Shown piece by piece: positions 1 to 7,312 of a stretch of DNA of 64,000 nucleotides (positions are counted from its first letter, which is position 1; every line of letters begins with the position of its first letter). The stretch comes from Curtobacterium poinsettiae (GTDB lineage: Bacteria > Actinomycetota > Actinomycetes > Actinomycetales > Microbacteriaceae), in NCBI RefSeq assembly GCF_025677645.1, contig NZ_CP106879.1, positions 3,162,001 to 3,226,000 on the forward strand, in the 5' to 3' direction. Below the pieces are notes generated by a model, which ran no database searches, was not told the origin of the DNA, and saw only the letters and a program-made list of their open reading frames with translations. Made by a program: the position numbers and the translations under genes.

Positions 1-940
1 GCGCGGACGGGTGTGGGCACGACGGCCGCGGCGGCTCCGGGAGCGACTCCGGGCCGGACGGGTGCGGTCGCGACCGGCACCGACGGGACGGGCCCGGCGG
101 ACGGGTTCGAGCCGCCGCCCACCGGGAGCGTGGGGACGTCGACGACGGGGTCCGTGCCTCCTGGCAGGGTGCCGCCGACGGCCGGGACGACGCCCTCGAC
201 CACGTCGGGGACGGCGCCCACGGTCGTGCCGACCGAGCCGAGCGTGTCGTCGACCAGGCCCGTGACCGGGCCGGTCACGGTGCCGAGCGTGTCGTCACCG
301 AGGACCGTGCCGACCACCGGCACGCTGCCGACCACGTCGTCGACGGTGTCGACGACCGCGGTCACGGGGCGCGCGTCGGTGACGTGCTCCACGGTGCCGG
401 TGACGGGGCGCAGGACGTTCGCGACGGTGTCCGTGACCGGCCGGGAGGCGCTGCTCACCTCGTCGACGACCGGTCGCACCGGGCGCGTGGCCGGGTGGGC
501 CGCCGGGGCGGACGTGGTCGGTTGGACAGCCGGTGTGGTCGTGGCCGGAGCGGGGCTCGACGGCGCGGGGGCTGCGGGAGCCGGAGCGGGGGCTGCCGGT
601 GCCGGTGCGACCGCTGCGGGCGCCGGAGCAGGTGCGGGCGCCGGAGCGGTCGCAGCAGGTGCCGGTGCGGGCGCCGGCGCGACGGCCTTGCGGACGGATC
701 CGTCACGCCGCCGAGGACCTTGCCGACCTCATCGGTCGCGCCCTGCACGGTGCCACCGACGCCGTCGACGACGCTGCCGACGAGTCCGCGCTGCTCGCTC
801 GGTGCGGCCGAGGTCGTCGCCGCGGAGGCCGGTCGCGCGCCGAGGAGCAGGGACAGCAGCACGAGGGCGGCGAGGGTCCCGACGCCCAGCAGGACGATGC
901 GGAGTGCGGCGCGCCAGGGTGCGCGCAACGGGTGGTCCAT
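1..940 (-). pseudogene. Pro/Ala-rich exported or membrane-anchored protein, frameshifted, 3' end outside window
   Basis: The start codon at 940 has a strong ribosome site (AGGAGGTGAG). Codons 1-80 encode a short basic N-terminus, a hydrophobic segment around residues 13-32 ending in ASAA (signal peptide or anchor), then a repetitive Val/Gly/Asp/Thr stretch (GSVVDGVGGTV). Near 691-698 the reading frame with sense coding moves by -1. Downstream the other frame gives a long Pro/Ala repeat (APAPAPA), then many VTG/VVG/DDTLG repeats, and stays open to the window edge. Continuing in the original frame gives an Arg/Pro/His-rich tail ending near 455. A third CGGA copy at 691-698 would restore one frame. 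I read it as a broken or slippage-variable repeat-rich surface or cell-wall protein. A sequencing error is possible. No enzymatic domain is visible. Confidence 0.55.
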
Positions 941-1051
941 GCGCTCACCTCCTGATCTCGGCTGCGCACGTAGAGTGGTTGACCGGCAATGTACGCCGAT
1001 CCGGTCCGGAACACACCCCGTTTCGGAAGAAATTCTCAGGAAGGGCCGTCC

Positions 1052-1483
1052 GTGGTCTCGATCTTCAACGCTCCGACCCGCAACCTGGACATCGTCACGC
1101 TGCACGAGATCCTGCGGCTCCGCCAGGACGTCTTCGTCGTCGAGCAGGAAGCCGCGTACGGCGACATCGACGGCCGTGACCTCGAGCCGGGCACCGTGCA
1201 GTTCTGGGCCGGCAACGGTTCGGTGGACGCGACGCTCCGCCTGCTCCGCGAGCCCGACGGCACCGAACGCATCGGCCGGGTCGCCACCGCGAAGCACGCC
1301 CGCGGCCAGGGGCTCGGCGCGCAGCTCATGGAGGCCGCGATCGCCGAGTCGCGCTCGCGGAGCATCGCCCTCGGTGCCCAGTCGCACCTGGAGCAGTGGT
1401 ACGGCCGGTTCGGCTTCGTGCGCTCGGGCGACGAGTACCTGGAGGACCGCATCCCGCACATCCCGATGACCCGGAAGCGCTGA
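1052..1483 (+). CDS. ElaA-like GNAT family N-acetyltransferase
   Basis: About 143 residues from a GTG start preceded by AGGAAGGG at a 6-base spacing. An in-frame ATG lies upstream at 989 but lacks a comparable ribosome site. The N-terminus has the ElaA-type signature LRQDVFVVEQ followed by YGDIDGRD. The acetyl-CoA binding loop RVATAKHARGQGLGAQLM fits the V-x-x-x-x-R-x-x-G-x-G/A motif of GNAT enzymes, and WYGRFGF near the C-terminus is the usual GNAT motif B region. It probably transfers an acetyl group from acetyl-CoA to a small amine or a protein. The substrate cannot be read from the sequence. The neighbours (a repeat protein and an Lrp regulator) do not suggest one. Confidence 0.85.
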   Translation: MVSIFNAPTRNLDIVTLHEILRLRQDVFVVEQEAAYGDIDGRDLEPGTVQFWAGNGSVDATLRLLREPDGTERIGRVATAKHARGQGLGAQLMEAAIAESRSRSIALGAQSHLEQWYGRFGFVRSGDEYLEDRIPHIPMTRKR

Positions 1484-1496
1484 CCCGTTCCGCGCG

Positions 1497-2024
1497 TCAG
1501 GCCCGCCAGCGCCGCAGTTCGTCGAAGGAGCGGCCCTGGGTGGCCCGGTCGGCGACGAGGCGTTCGAACACGATGTTCGTCTGCGTCGTCGCCACCGAGG
1601 GGTCACCGCTGAGTTCGTCGGCGACGAAGTCCCGGAGCTGCTCGGTCGACTCGCACGCGATGTGCACGAGGAAGTCCTTGTCCCCCGCCAGGAACGACAC
1701 GTCCTGCACGACGGGTACCCGCAGCAGGCGCTTGGCGAAGTCCCGCAGTTCGTGGCGGGCCGCGGCGTGCACCCTGACGGACACCATCGCCTCGATCGAG
1801 AACCCGAGCCGAGCGACGTCCACGTCGGCCCGGTAGCCGCGGATCACCCCGGCGTCCTCGAGCGCACGGACCCGTGCCAGGCAGGTCGACGGCGCGATGC
1901 CGACGGCGGCCGCGAGTCGGTTGTTCGGGATCCGGGCGTCGGCCGACAGGGTCCAGAGGATGCGCTCGTCGACCTCGTCGAGGCGCGGAGCGGGGTCGGG
2001 GCGACGTGCGGGACGGTCGGACAC
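1497..2024 (-). CDS. Lrp/AsnC family transcriptional regulator
   Basis: 175 residues. Residues about 14-75 form the Lrp winged helix-turn-helix (LDEVDERILWTL, then GIAPSTCLARVRALEDAGVI), and residues about 85-160 the ligand-binding RAM/ACT-like domain, including the loop FLAGDKDFLVHIAC. Lrp proteins typically sense amino acids and act as octamers on nearby amino-acid transport or metabolism genes. The gene ends in convergent orientation to the acetyltransferase and lies 9 bases downstream of the tetR stop on the same strand, so it may be co-transcribed with tetR. Its effector and targets cannot be inferred from this window. Confidence 0.9.
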   Translation of the reverse strand: MSDRPARRPDPAPRLDEVDERILWTLSADARIPNNRLAAAVGIAPSTCLARVRALEDAGVIRGYRADVDVARLGFSIEAMVSVRVHAAARHELRDFAKRLLRVPVVQDVSFLAGDKDFLVHIACESTEQLRDFVADELSGDPSVATTQTNIVFERLVADRATQGRSFDELRRWRA

Positions 2025-2033
2025 GGCTCGACG

Positions 2034-2600
2034 CTACCGCGGCGGTGCGAGCAGGGCTCGGAGCGCGTCCTCGAGCGCGGCCGACACGACGGCGTCGTCG
2101 GCGGATGCCAGCGGTTCCACCGCGGTGGACTGCCGGAGCATCGACATCCCGAGCACGACCGCCAACGCGATCTCGGCACGGACGAGCAGTTCCTCGGACC
2201 CCGCGCCGCCGACCGTGCCCGCGAGCCGTTCGGCGTACCGGCGCAACGTCTCACGGCGGATGGCGTCGGCGCCGTCGTCGCCGGAGGACCGCAGCAGGAG
2301 CATCAGCTGCAGGGAGTCGTCGTCGGTGGGGGCCCGCACGATGTGCCTGATGATGCCCGTCAGCGCCCGTTCGAGGCCCTGCTCACTCGTCTCCTCGGCC
2401 CCCAGGTCGCGCACGACGCGGTCGAGGCAGGCGCGGAAGAGCCCCTCCTTCGAGCCGAAGTACCGGTTGATCAGGGCGACGTTCACCCCGGCGTCCCCGG
2501 CGATGTCGCGCACGGTCGTCGCGCGGTACCCGTCGAAGGCGAACCGACGCCGGGCGGCCTGCACGAGCAGGAGTCGGGTGGCCGCGGCGTCCTTGCTCAT
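2034..2600 (-). CDS. TetR/AcrR family repressor, probable regulator of the divergent efflux pump
   Basis: 188 residues from the ATG at 2600. An in-frame ATG at 2648 would add 16 residues but lies inside the presumed operator, so I prefer 2600; neither has an ideal ribosome site. The N-terminal helix-turn-helix reads GYRATTVRDIAGDAGVNVALINRYFGSK, here split as the HTH around residues 25-55 with the TetR hallmark YFGSKEGLF. The remaining all-helical part is the effector-binding and dimer domain. The divergent neighbour is a DHA2 drug-efflux gene, and two matching palindromes sit over its promoter, the classic arrangement of a repressor controlling its own pump. The inducer is unknown. Confidence 0.88.
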   Translation of the reverse strand: MSKDAAATRLLLVQAARRRFAFDGYRATTVRDIAGDAGVNVALINRYFGSKEGLFRACLDRVVRDLGAEETSEQGLERALTGIIRHIVRAPTDDDSLQLMLLLRSSGDDGADAIRRETLRRYAERLAGTVGGAGSEELLVRAEIALAVVLGMSMLRQSTAVEPLASADDAVVSAALEDALRALLAPPR

Positions 2601-2629
2601 GAAGCGCAGCCTAGCGGTCCTCACAGGGA

Positions 2630-2647
2630 TGTAAGCAAGCGTTGACA
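2630..2647. promoter_or_regulatory. Candidate TetR operator O1
   Basis: The site TGTAAGCAAGCGTTGACA is an imperfect palindrome with 7-4-7 layout (TGTMARC, 4 bases, GYTKACA). It overlaps the -35 hexamer of the pump promoter. The same half-sites recur at 2675-2692. Confidence 0.6.
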
Positions 2648-2669
2648 TACCCCTCCGAGCGCGTACGCT
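2642..2669 (+). promoter_or_regulatory. Promoter of the DHA2 efflux gene
   Basis: A perfect -35 hexamer TTGACA (2642-2647) is followed by a 16-base spacer and the -10 hexamer TACGCT (2664-2669). Transcription would begin near 2676, giving a leader of about 44 bases. This is one of the few consensus-like vegetative promoters in the window. Confidence 0.6.
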
Positions 2670-2674
2670 CGTGA

Positions 2675-2692
2675 TGTCAGCAACTGTTTACA
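2675..2692. promoter_or_regulatory. Candidate TetR operator O2
   Basis: TGTCAGCAACTGTTTACA has the same 7-4-7 palindromic layout as O1, and its flanks extend the dyad to 2672-2695 (TGATGT...ACATCA). It covers the predicted transcription start, so binding would block initiation. The centres of O1 and O2 are 45 bp apart. Confidence 0.6.
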
Positions 2693-2719
2693 TCAACGAC
2701 CACGACGACACGGAGCACG

Positions 2720-4195
2720 ATGACCGACACCATGCAGAGCCCACGGACCGGCTCGCACCCCACCACGGACGGGCACCGGCCGAACAGCACGGCGATCATC
2801 GTCTACCTGTCCCTCGGCGGCCTGTCCTTCGCGGTGCTGCAGTCGCTGGTCGCCCCGGCACTGTCGACCATCGGGCAGGACCTCGGCGCCTCCACCAGCG
2901 CGACGAGCTGGGTGCTCACTGCCTACCTGCTGTCCGCCTCGGTGCTCACGCCGATCCTCGGTCGCCTCGGCGACATGATCGGCAAGCGCAAGGTCCTGAT
3001 CGTCGTGCTGTCGATCCTGCTCGTGGGCGCCGTGCTCGCCGCCCTCGCCCCGAACCTCGGAGTGCTGATCGTCGGACGGGCACTGCAGGGCGCCGCCGGA
3101 GCCGTGATGCCGCTGTCGATCGGCATCGTGCGTGACGAGCTGCCGAAGGAGAAGGTCAGCGTCACGATCGGCCTGCTGTCCGCGATCTTCGGCATCGGTG
3201 CCGGTGTCGGCATCGTCGCCGCCGGACCCATCGTCGAGCACCTGTCGTGGCACTGGCTGTTCTGGCTCCCCGCCGTGCTCGTCGTCATCGCACTGCTCGG
3301 CGCGGTCTTCGGCATGCCGGAGTCCCCGGTGCGGAAGCCCGGCCGTCTCGACACGGCCGGCACGTTCGTCCTCGCGGTGTCGCTCGTCTCGATCCTGCTC
3401 GCCGTCAGCGAGGGCGAGACCTGGGGGTGGGGCAACGGCAAGACCATCGGCCTGCTGGTCCTCGGCGCCGTGGCACTGGTCGTGTTCGTCCTGGTCGAAC
3501 TCCGGGTCGCCGAGCCGCTCATCGACGTCCGGCTCTTCGCGGTCCGCGGTGTCTGGACCGCCCACGTCGTCGCCCTCGTCTTCGGGTTCGCGATGTTCGG
3601 CACCTTCGTCCTCGTGCCGACCCTCCTGCAGCTCCCGACGGCGCTCGGCTACGGCTTCGGCAAGGACGTCACCCAGGCCGGTCTCTTCCTGCTGCCGACC
3701 GTCGTGATGATGGTCGTCGCCGGGCCCATCGCGGGCATCCTGGTGCGCAAGGTCGGCCCGAAGCCGCCGATGCTCATCGGCGGGTTCGCCATCGTCGCCG
3801 CGTTCGTGCTGCCGGCGATCGCACACGCCGAGCTGTGGCAGGTGGTGGCCTCCGGCGTCCTGACCGGCATCGGCATCGGCATGGCCCTCGCCGCCTGCTC
3901 GAACGCGATCATCGAGAGCGTCCCCGCGAACCAGACCGGTGAGGCCATCAGCGCCAACACGGTCGTCCGGACCATCGGCTCGAGCGTCGGCACCGCCGTC
4001 ATCGCAGCGCTGATCACCTCGCACAGCACGCCGCAGGGGCTGCCGACAGACGACGCCTTCACGATCGGGTTCTGGGCGTGCACGGGTGTGGCGGTCGCGG
4101 CCGTGCTCGCCGCCCTCGCCGCGCCGTCGCTGCGTGCCCGCCGCGCAGCGGCCGCCGCCCGCGGGATCGACGACCTCGAGGAGATCGCCGAGTAG
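2720..4195 (+). CDS. DHA2-family MFS drug efflux transporter
   Basis: 491 residues with about 14 hydrophobic segments, the usual size of the 14-helix DHA2 (EmrB/QacA-like) proton-coupled exporters. The cytoplasmic loop motif A is visible as GRLGDMIGKRK, and the motif C region lies near GAGVGIVAAGPIVEHL after the RALQGAAGA helix. It should sit in the cytoplasmic membrane and export hydrophobic or cationic compounds in exchange for protons. It is divergent from tetR, whose presumed operators overlap its promoter. The start ATG at 2720 has a GGAG ribosome site 6-7 bases upstream. Substrates are unknown. Confidence 0.9.
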   Translation: MTDTMQSPRTGSHPTTDGHRPNSTAIIVYLSLGGLSFAVLQSLVAPALSTIGQDLGASTSATSWVLTAYLLSASVLTPILGRLGDMIGKRKVLIVVLSILLVGAVLAALAPNLGVLIVGRALQGAAGAVMPLSIGIVRDELPKEKVSVTIGLLSAIFGIGAGVGIVAAGPIVEHLSWHWLFWLPAVLVVIALLGAVFGMPESPVRKPGRLDTAGTFVLAVSLVSILLAVSEGETWGWGNGKTIGLLVLGAVALVVFVLVELRVAEPLIDVRLFAVRGVWTAHVVALVFGFAMFGTFVLVPTLLQLPTALGYGFGKDVTQAGLFLLPTVVMMVVAGPIAGILVRKVGPKPPMLIGGFAIVAAFVLPAIAHAELWQVVASGVLTGIGIGMALAACSNAIIESVPANQTGEAISANTVVRTIGSSVGTAVIAALITSHSTPQGLPTDDAFTIGFWACTGVAVAAVLAALAAPSLRARRAAAAARGIDDLEEIAE

Positions 4196-4216
4196 GGCAC
4201 TCGGCCCGATCACCCG

Positions 4217-4255
4217 GGAGGCCCGTCCTGCGTCGTCGACGCGGGGCGGGCCTCC
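4217..4255 (+). terminator. Rho-independent-like hairpin after the efflux gene
   Basis: 18-bp arms (GGAGGCCCG... and ...CGGGCCTCC) with two pairs that become G-U in RNA, and a 3-base loop (gtc). It lies 21 bases after the stop codon of the pump gene. There is no clear U tract, as is common in high-GC actinobacteria. Confidence 0.65.
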
Positions 4256-4369
4256 AGTCCGTTGCGCAACCTGGGAACGCACCGGACGCACGCCGGTCAG
4301 CGTGACGATCATCGGACCGGTCGCGTCCCGTCAGGGGACGCGGACCGCCGCGCCCGGACAGGAGACCCC

Positions 4370-4810
4370 ATGAGCAGCACCGACCACGACGACACCACCG
4401 CTCCCGGACGACCGTCGTTCCGCGACACGGTGACCGCCGGACTCGTGCAGAAGGCCCTCGAGCCGGTGCTGCGCGCCGTGCGTGAGGAGGTCGCCTCGGC
4501 TCGGCGCGAGATCAGCGAGCGGGCGAACGGAGCGAAGACCGGGCTGGTGCTCACGGGCGCCGCAGTGGCCTTCGCGCTGACCACCCTCGTGCTGCTGGCC
4601 GGCCTCGTGGTGGCGCTCCTCGCCCTGGCGCTGCCGGTCTGGGCCGCGATCGGGATCACCTTCGTCGTGTTCGCCGTCGTCACCGCGATCCTGTTCGTGG
4701 TCGGGCTCCGTGGCATCCGACGGGGTGTGCCGCCGGTGCCGAAGGACACCATCCGCGCTGCGAAGGACCGCGTCACGCACACGGGCGACGCGACGACCCG
4801 GGCCGACTGA
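4370..4810 (+). CDS. Actinobacterial phage-holin-family (holin-X-like) membrane protein
   Basis: 146 residues from the ATG at 4370, preceded by GGAGAC. The layout is a polar N-terminus, an amphipathic charged helix (residues about 20-55, EEVASARREISERAN), two transmembrane helices (about 62-88 and 92-115, separated by a short turn), then a basic tail GIRRGVPPVPKDTI. This matches the family annotated as putative actinobacterial holin-X or phage holin family, which is common in actinobacterial chromosomes and is not evidence of a prophage. Function is unproven; a membrane or cell-envelope role is likely. Confidence 0.75.
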   Translation: MSSTDHDDTTAPGRPSFRDTVTAGLVQKALEPVLRAVREEVASARREISERANGAKTGLVLTGAAVAFALTTLVLLAGLVVALLALALPVWAAIGITFVVFAVVTAILFVVGLRGIRRGVPPVPKDTIRAAKDRVTHTGDATTRAD

Positions 4811-4821
4811 GCTCCGCGGCG

Positions 4822-5328
4822 CTACATCGCCAGGGTCATGCCGACCACGGCGACCGTCATCGCGAAGACCTCGCCGCTGCGGACGGCCCGCCGGTCCTCA
4901 CGACCCCACTCGTACCGCAGCAGCCAGCCGCTGAAGGCGCAGTAGCCGATGACGCCGGCGCCGAGCACCGCGGACAGTGCGATGCCGTGCCCGGCGTGGT
5001 CTCCGGCGACGCCCGAGGCATGGCCCATCAGCAGCATCCCGGCCATCACGACGGCGGAGAGCGCACGGTGGACGTCCATCGGCTCCGCACGGCGACCGTC
5101 GGCGCGGCGGCGACGCATCACGGGCAACGGCGCGAGCAGGAGCAGGAGGGTCGCGGCGAACAGGGTCCACACCGCTCCGGCGTCGACGACGGGCATGAGC
5201 ATCGCGACGAGCATCACGCCCGCCGGCACGATCACGCCCGGACGCGGGCGGTAGCGGTCACCGACGATGCAGCACACCGACGCGAACTGCGGCACGACGA
5301 GCATGGCGTCGGCGACGGTCTCGTGCAC
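4822..5328 (-). CDS. Small multi-pass membrane protein, His/Met-rich, function unknown
   Basis: About 168 residues if the GTG at 5328 is used (VHETVADAML); no good ribosome site is visible, and the downstream ATG of MLVVPQ is an alternative. Five or so hydrophobic helices alternate with short loops. The loop MRRRRADGRR is strongly basic and cytoplasmic. Helix ends carry a His/Met cluster (MGHASGVAGDHAGHG) that could bind metal. It resembles the DUF5134-type actinobacterial membrane proteins in layout, but I cannot confirm that. Neighbours on either side are unrelated. Confidence 0.6.
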   Translation of the reverse strand: MHETVADAMLVVPQFASVCCIVGDRYRPRPGVIVPAGVMLVAMLMPVVDAGAVWTLFAATLLLLLAPLPVMRRRRADGRRAEPMDVHRALSAVVMAGMLLMGHASGVAGDHAGHGIALSAVLGAGVIGYCAFSGWLLRYEWGREDRRAVRSGEVFAMTVAVVGMTLAM

Positions 5329-5381
5329 GTGGGGCGTCCTCGGTGCGGCGGAGTGGTGCGGCGGAGTGGTGCGGGGTGGTG

Positions 5382-5777
5382 TCAGTCCGCGGCGCGGGCA
5401 GCGGCCTTGGCGGCGCGCTCCTGCTTCACGCGGGCGTTCTCGGCGTGCACGGCTGCCTGCGTCGCACGCTCGCGGACGAGCCACTCGGGCTTCTGCTCGA
5501 GCAGTGTCTTGATGTCCGCCGTCGTCAGGGTGTCGTCGATCCCGGCACGGCTCAGGCCGGAGATGGAGATGGAGATGCCGAGCTTCTGCGCCACGACGGG
5601 CCGCGGGTGCGGGCCGTCGCGTCGGAGGTCCTCGAGCCAGGTCGGGGGTTCGGTCCGGAGCTCGTCGAAGGCGGTCCGCGTGAGGGGAGCGCTCTGGAAG
5701 GACTCCGGAGCAGCCGTCAGCAAGATGCCGAGCTTCTTCGCAGCCGTTTCGGGCTTCATGGTCTGTTCCTGCGCCAT
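5382..5777 (-). CDS. DUF5997 family protein
   Basis: 131 residues from the ATG at 5777. A second ATG (MKPETAAKKLG) 6 codons later matches the common N-terminus of this family, so the true start may be there. Visible features are the conserved opening KPETAAKKLGILL, a central segment ending in VAQKLGISISISGL, and a charged, helical Ala/Lys/Arg C-terminus (RVKQERAAKAAARAAD). The function of the family is unknown. It is divergent, with only 33 bases between starts, from the LysR-type substrate-binding protein gene, a pairing I recall from other actinobacteria, so the two may act together. Confidence 0.75.
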   Translation of the reverse strand: MAQEQTMKPETAAKKLGILLTAAPESFQSAPLTRTAFDELRTEPPTWLEDLRRDGPHPRPVVAQKLGISISISGLSRAGIDDTLTTADIKTLLEQKPEWLVRERATQAAVHAENARVKQERAAKAAARAAD

Positions 5778-5810
5778 GAGGACAAGGGTACGGCCCCTAT
5801 GCTCGTCTGC

Positions 5811-6617
5811 ATGACCGCGGCTCTCACCATCGCCTTCGTGCCGGGGGTCTCCCCCGCAAAGTGGGCCCGTGTCTGGCGGGAACGCTTCCCCTCCGTCGAG
5901 CTCCGGCTCCGGCCGATCGGCGCCGACGACGTCGACGACGCGCTGGCCGGCGAGGCCGACATGGTGTTCGCTCGCATGCCCGTGTCCGAGCAGCACAACG
6001 CCATCCCGCTCTGGACCGAGACGGCCGTCGTCGCGATGCCCAAGGACTCCCCCCTCGCCGAACTCGCCGAGGTCGACCTCGACGACGCCGAAGTCCACGT
6101 GATCGACGCCGGCCCGGTACCGGCCGACATCGACGGATCGCTCGACCTGGTCGAGGCGAACGTCGGCGTCGTCGTGCTCCCCCAGTCACTGTTCCGCGCC
6201 GCCAGCCGCAAGGACCTGGTGGGGCGTCCACTCATGCACGCCGAGGGCACGCGCATCGCGCTGGTCTGGCGGGACGAGGACGCGACCGAGACCACCGAGG
6301 AGTTCATCGGCGTGGTGCGCGGGCGGACCGCCAACAGTTCGCGCCAGCCGGGAGGCCCGGATCGCGACGGCGACGACGGCTCGCGTCCGGCTCGTGGCGG
6401 CGCCAAGGCCGGGTCGGGTGCCAAGGGTGCCTCGGCCGGGTCGGGTGGGTCGGGTTCCAGGGGCGGCTCCGCCGGGGCAGGCGGCAAGGCCAAGGCCAAG
6501 TCGCCCGGCAGCGGCAAGTCCGGCAGCGGCAAGAAGTCGAACACCGGCAAGGGCCCGACACCCGGACGCGGCAAGATGCGCGGCAAGCCGAGCCGGGGCT
6601 CCAAGGGCAACCGATGA
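5811..6617 (+). CDS. LysR-type substrate-binding-domain protein without DNA-binding domain, with a basic low-complexity tail
   Basis: 268 residues from the ATG at 5811 (an in-frame ATG at 5799 adds 4 residues). Residues 1-165 follow a LysR substrate-binding fold: TIAFVPGVSPAKWARVW, then DMVFARMPV, a central TAVVAMPKDSPLA and a late GVVVLPQSLFRAA. There is no helix-turn-helix, so it is not a normal LysR regulator. Residues about 175-268 are Gly/Ser/Lys/Arg-rich (KAKAKSPGSGKSGSGKKS), a disordered and highly basic tail that could bind nucleic acid or the membrane. The gene overlaps the following GNAT gene by 4 bases, so the two are translationally coupled. Confidence 0.75.
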   Translation: MTAALTIAFVPGVSPAKWARVWRERFPSVELRLRPIGADDVDDALAGEADMVFARMPVSEQHNAIPLWTETAVVAMPKDSPLAELAEVDLDDAEVHVIDAGPVPADIDGSLDLVEANVGVVVLPQSLFRAASRKDLVGRPLMHAEGTRIALVWRDEDATETTEEFIGVVRGRTANSSRQPGGPDRDGDDGSRPARGGAKAGSGAKGASAGSGGSGSRGGSAGAGGKAKAKSPGSGKSGSGKKSNTGKGPTPGRGKMRGKPSRGSKGNR

Positions 6618-7084
6618 CGGACACGCGGCTGGTCCTGATGCCGGCCACGCGCCTCCCGGCCTGGCTCCAGCGCACGATGGCCGAGTACGTCGAGTCGCGG
6701 ATGCAGTCGGGCGAGACCCGCGAGCAGGCCGAGGCGAACGAGCAGCAGTCGCGGGACCGGTGGTTCCCGGGCGGGTCTCCCGCTGACGGGCACCTCGTGT
6801 GGGACGTCACCGACCAGGACGACACCGTCATCGGGTACCTGTGGATCGGACCGTTCACACCGGGCGGCACCGATTGGTGGGTGTTCAACGTCGAGATCGA
6901 CGAGGCGCACCGGCGCCGCGGGCACGCACGTCGGGCGCTCGAGCTCGGGCACCGCGCCGCTGCGGAGCACGGTGCGACGAGCATCGGGCTGAACGTGTTC
7001 GGCTACAACACCGGGGCGCAGGAGCTCTACGCGGCGCTCGGGTACCAGGTGACGTCGGCGCAGATGCGCAAACCGCTGGTCTGA
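6614..7084 (+). CDS. GNAT family N-acetyltransferase
   Basis: 156 residues, starting inside the stop codon of the preceding gene (ATGA overlap). The acetyl-CoA loop is EIDEAHRRRGHARRAL and motif B is LNVFGYNTGAQELYAALGY, the pattern of single-domain small-molecule acetyltransferases. A charged N-terminal helical part (residues about 20-50) precedes the core. Translational coupling to the LysR-type substrate-binding protein suggests shared regulation, but no substrate is apparent. Confidence 0.85.
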   Translation: MTDTRLVLMPATRLPAWLQRTMAEYVESRMQSGETREQAEANEQQSRDRWFPGGSPADGHLVWDVTDQDDTVIGYLWIGPFTPGGTDWWVFNVEIDEAHRRRGHARRALELGHRAAAEHGATSIGLNVFGYNTGAQELYAALGYQVTSAQMRKPLV

Positions 7085-7312
7085 CGCAGGACGGCTGCGG
7101 CGGCGCGGGACGACTGCGGCGGCGCGGGTGCGTGCTGCGGCGGCGCGGGCCACCGCCCGGTCACAACACCCCGCGTGCATGGCCCCGAGCGGTCACGAAG
7201 TGTCGACTGGCCGCGCCCGGAACGACGTTTCGTGACCACTCGGCGGAGACCGGCGGGGATTCGTGACCGTCCGCAGGTCCGCGTCAGCGCAGGACGGCTG
7301 CGGCGGCGCGGG
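7085..7312. repeat. 25-bp direct repeats flanking a 62-bp palindromic element
   Basis: A 25-bp sequence beginning CGCAGGACGGCTGC occurs at 7085-7109 and identically at 7288-7312, the second copy being the 3' end of the DJ-1 gene. Its core CTGCGGCGGCGCGGG recurs at 7114 and 7135. Between the copies, 7185-7246 is a palindromic element: CCGAGCGGTCACGAA (7185-7199) pairs with TTCGTGACCACTCGG (7229-7243) with one mismatch. The same element occurs inside the tandem array at 26.9-27.7 kb. Confidence 0.75.

Noticed and set aside
4370..4810. The holin-family protein as evidence for a prophage
   Set aside because: No integrase, capsid, tail or lysin genes are present. This membrane family is widespread in actinobacterial chromosomes.
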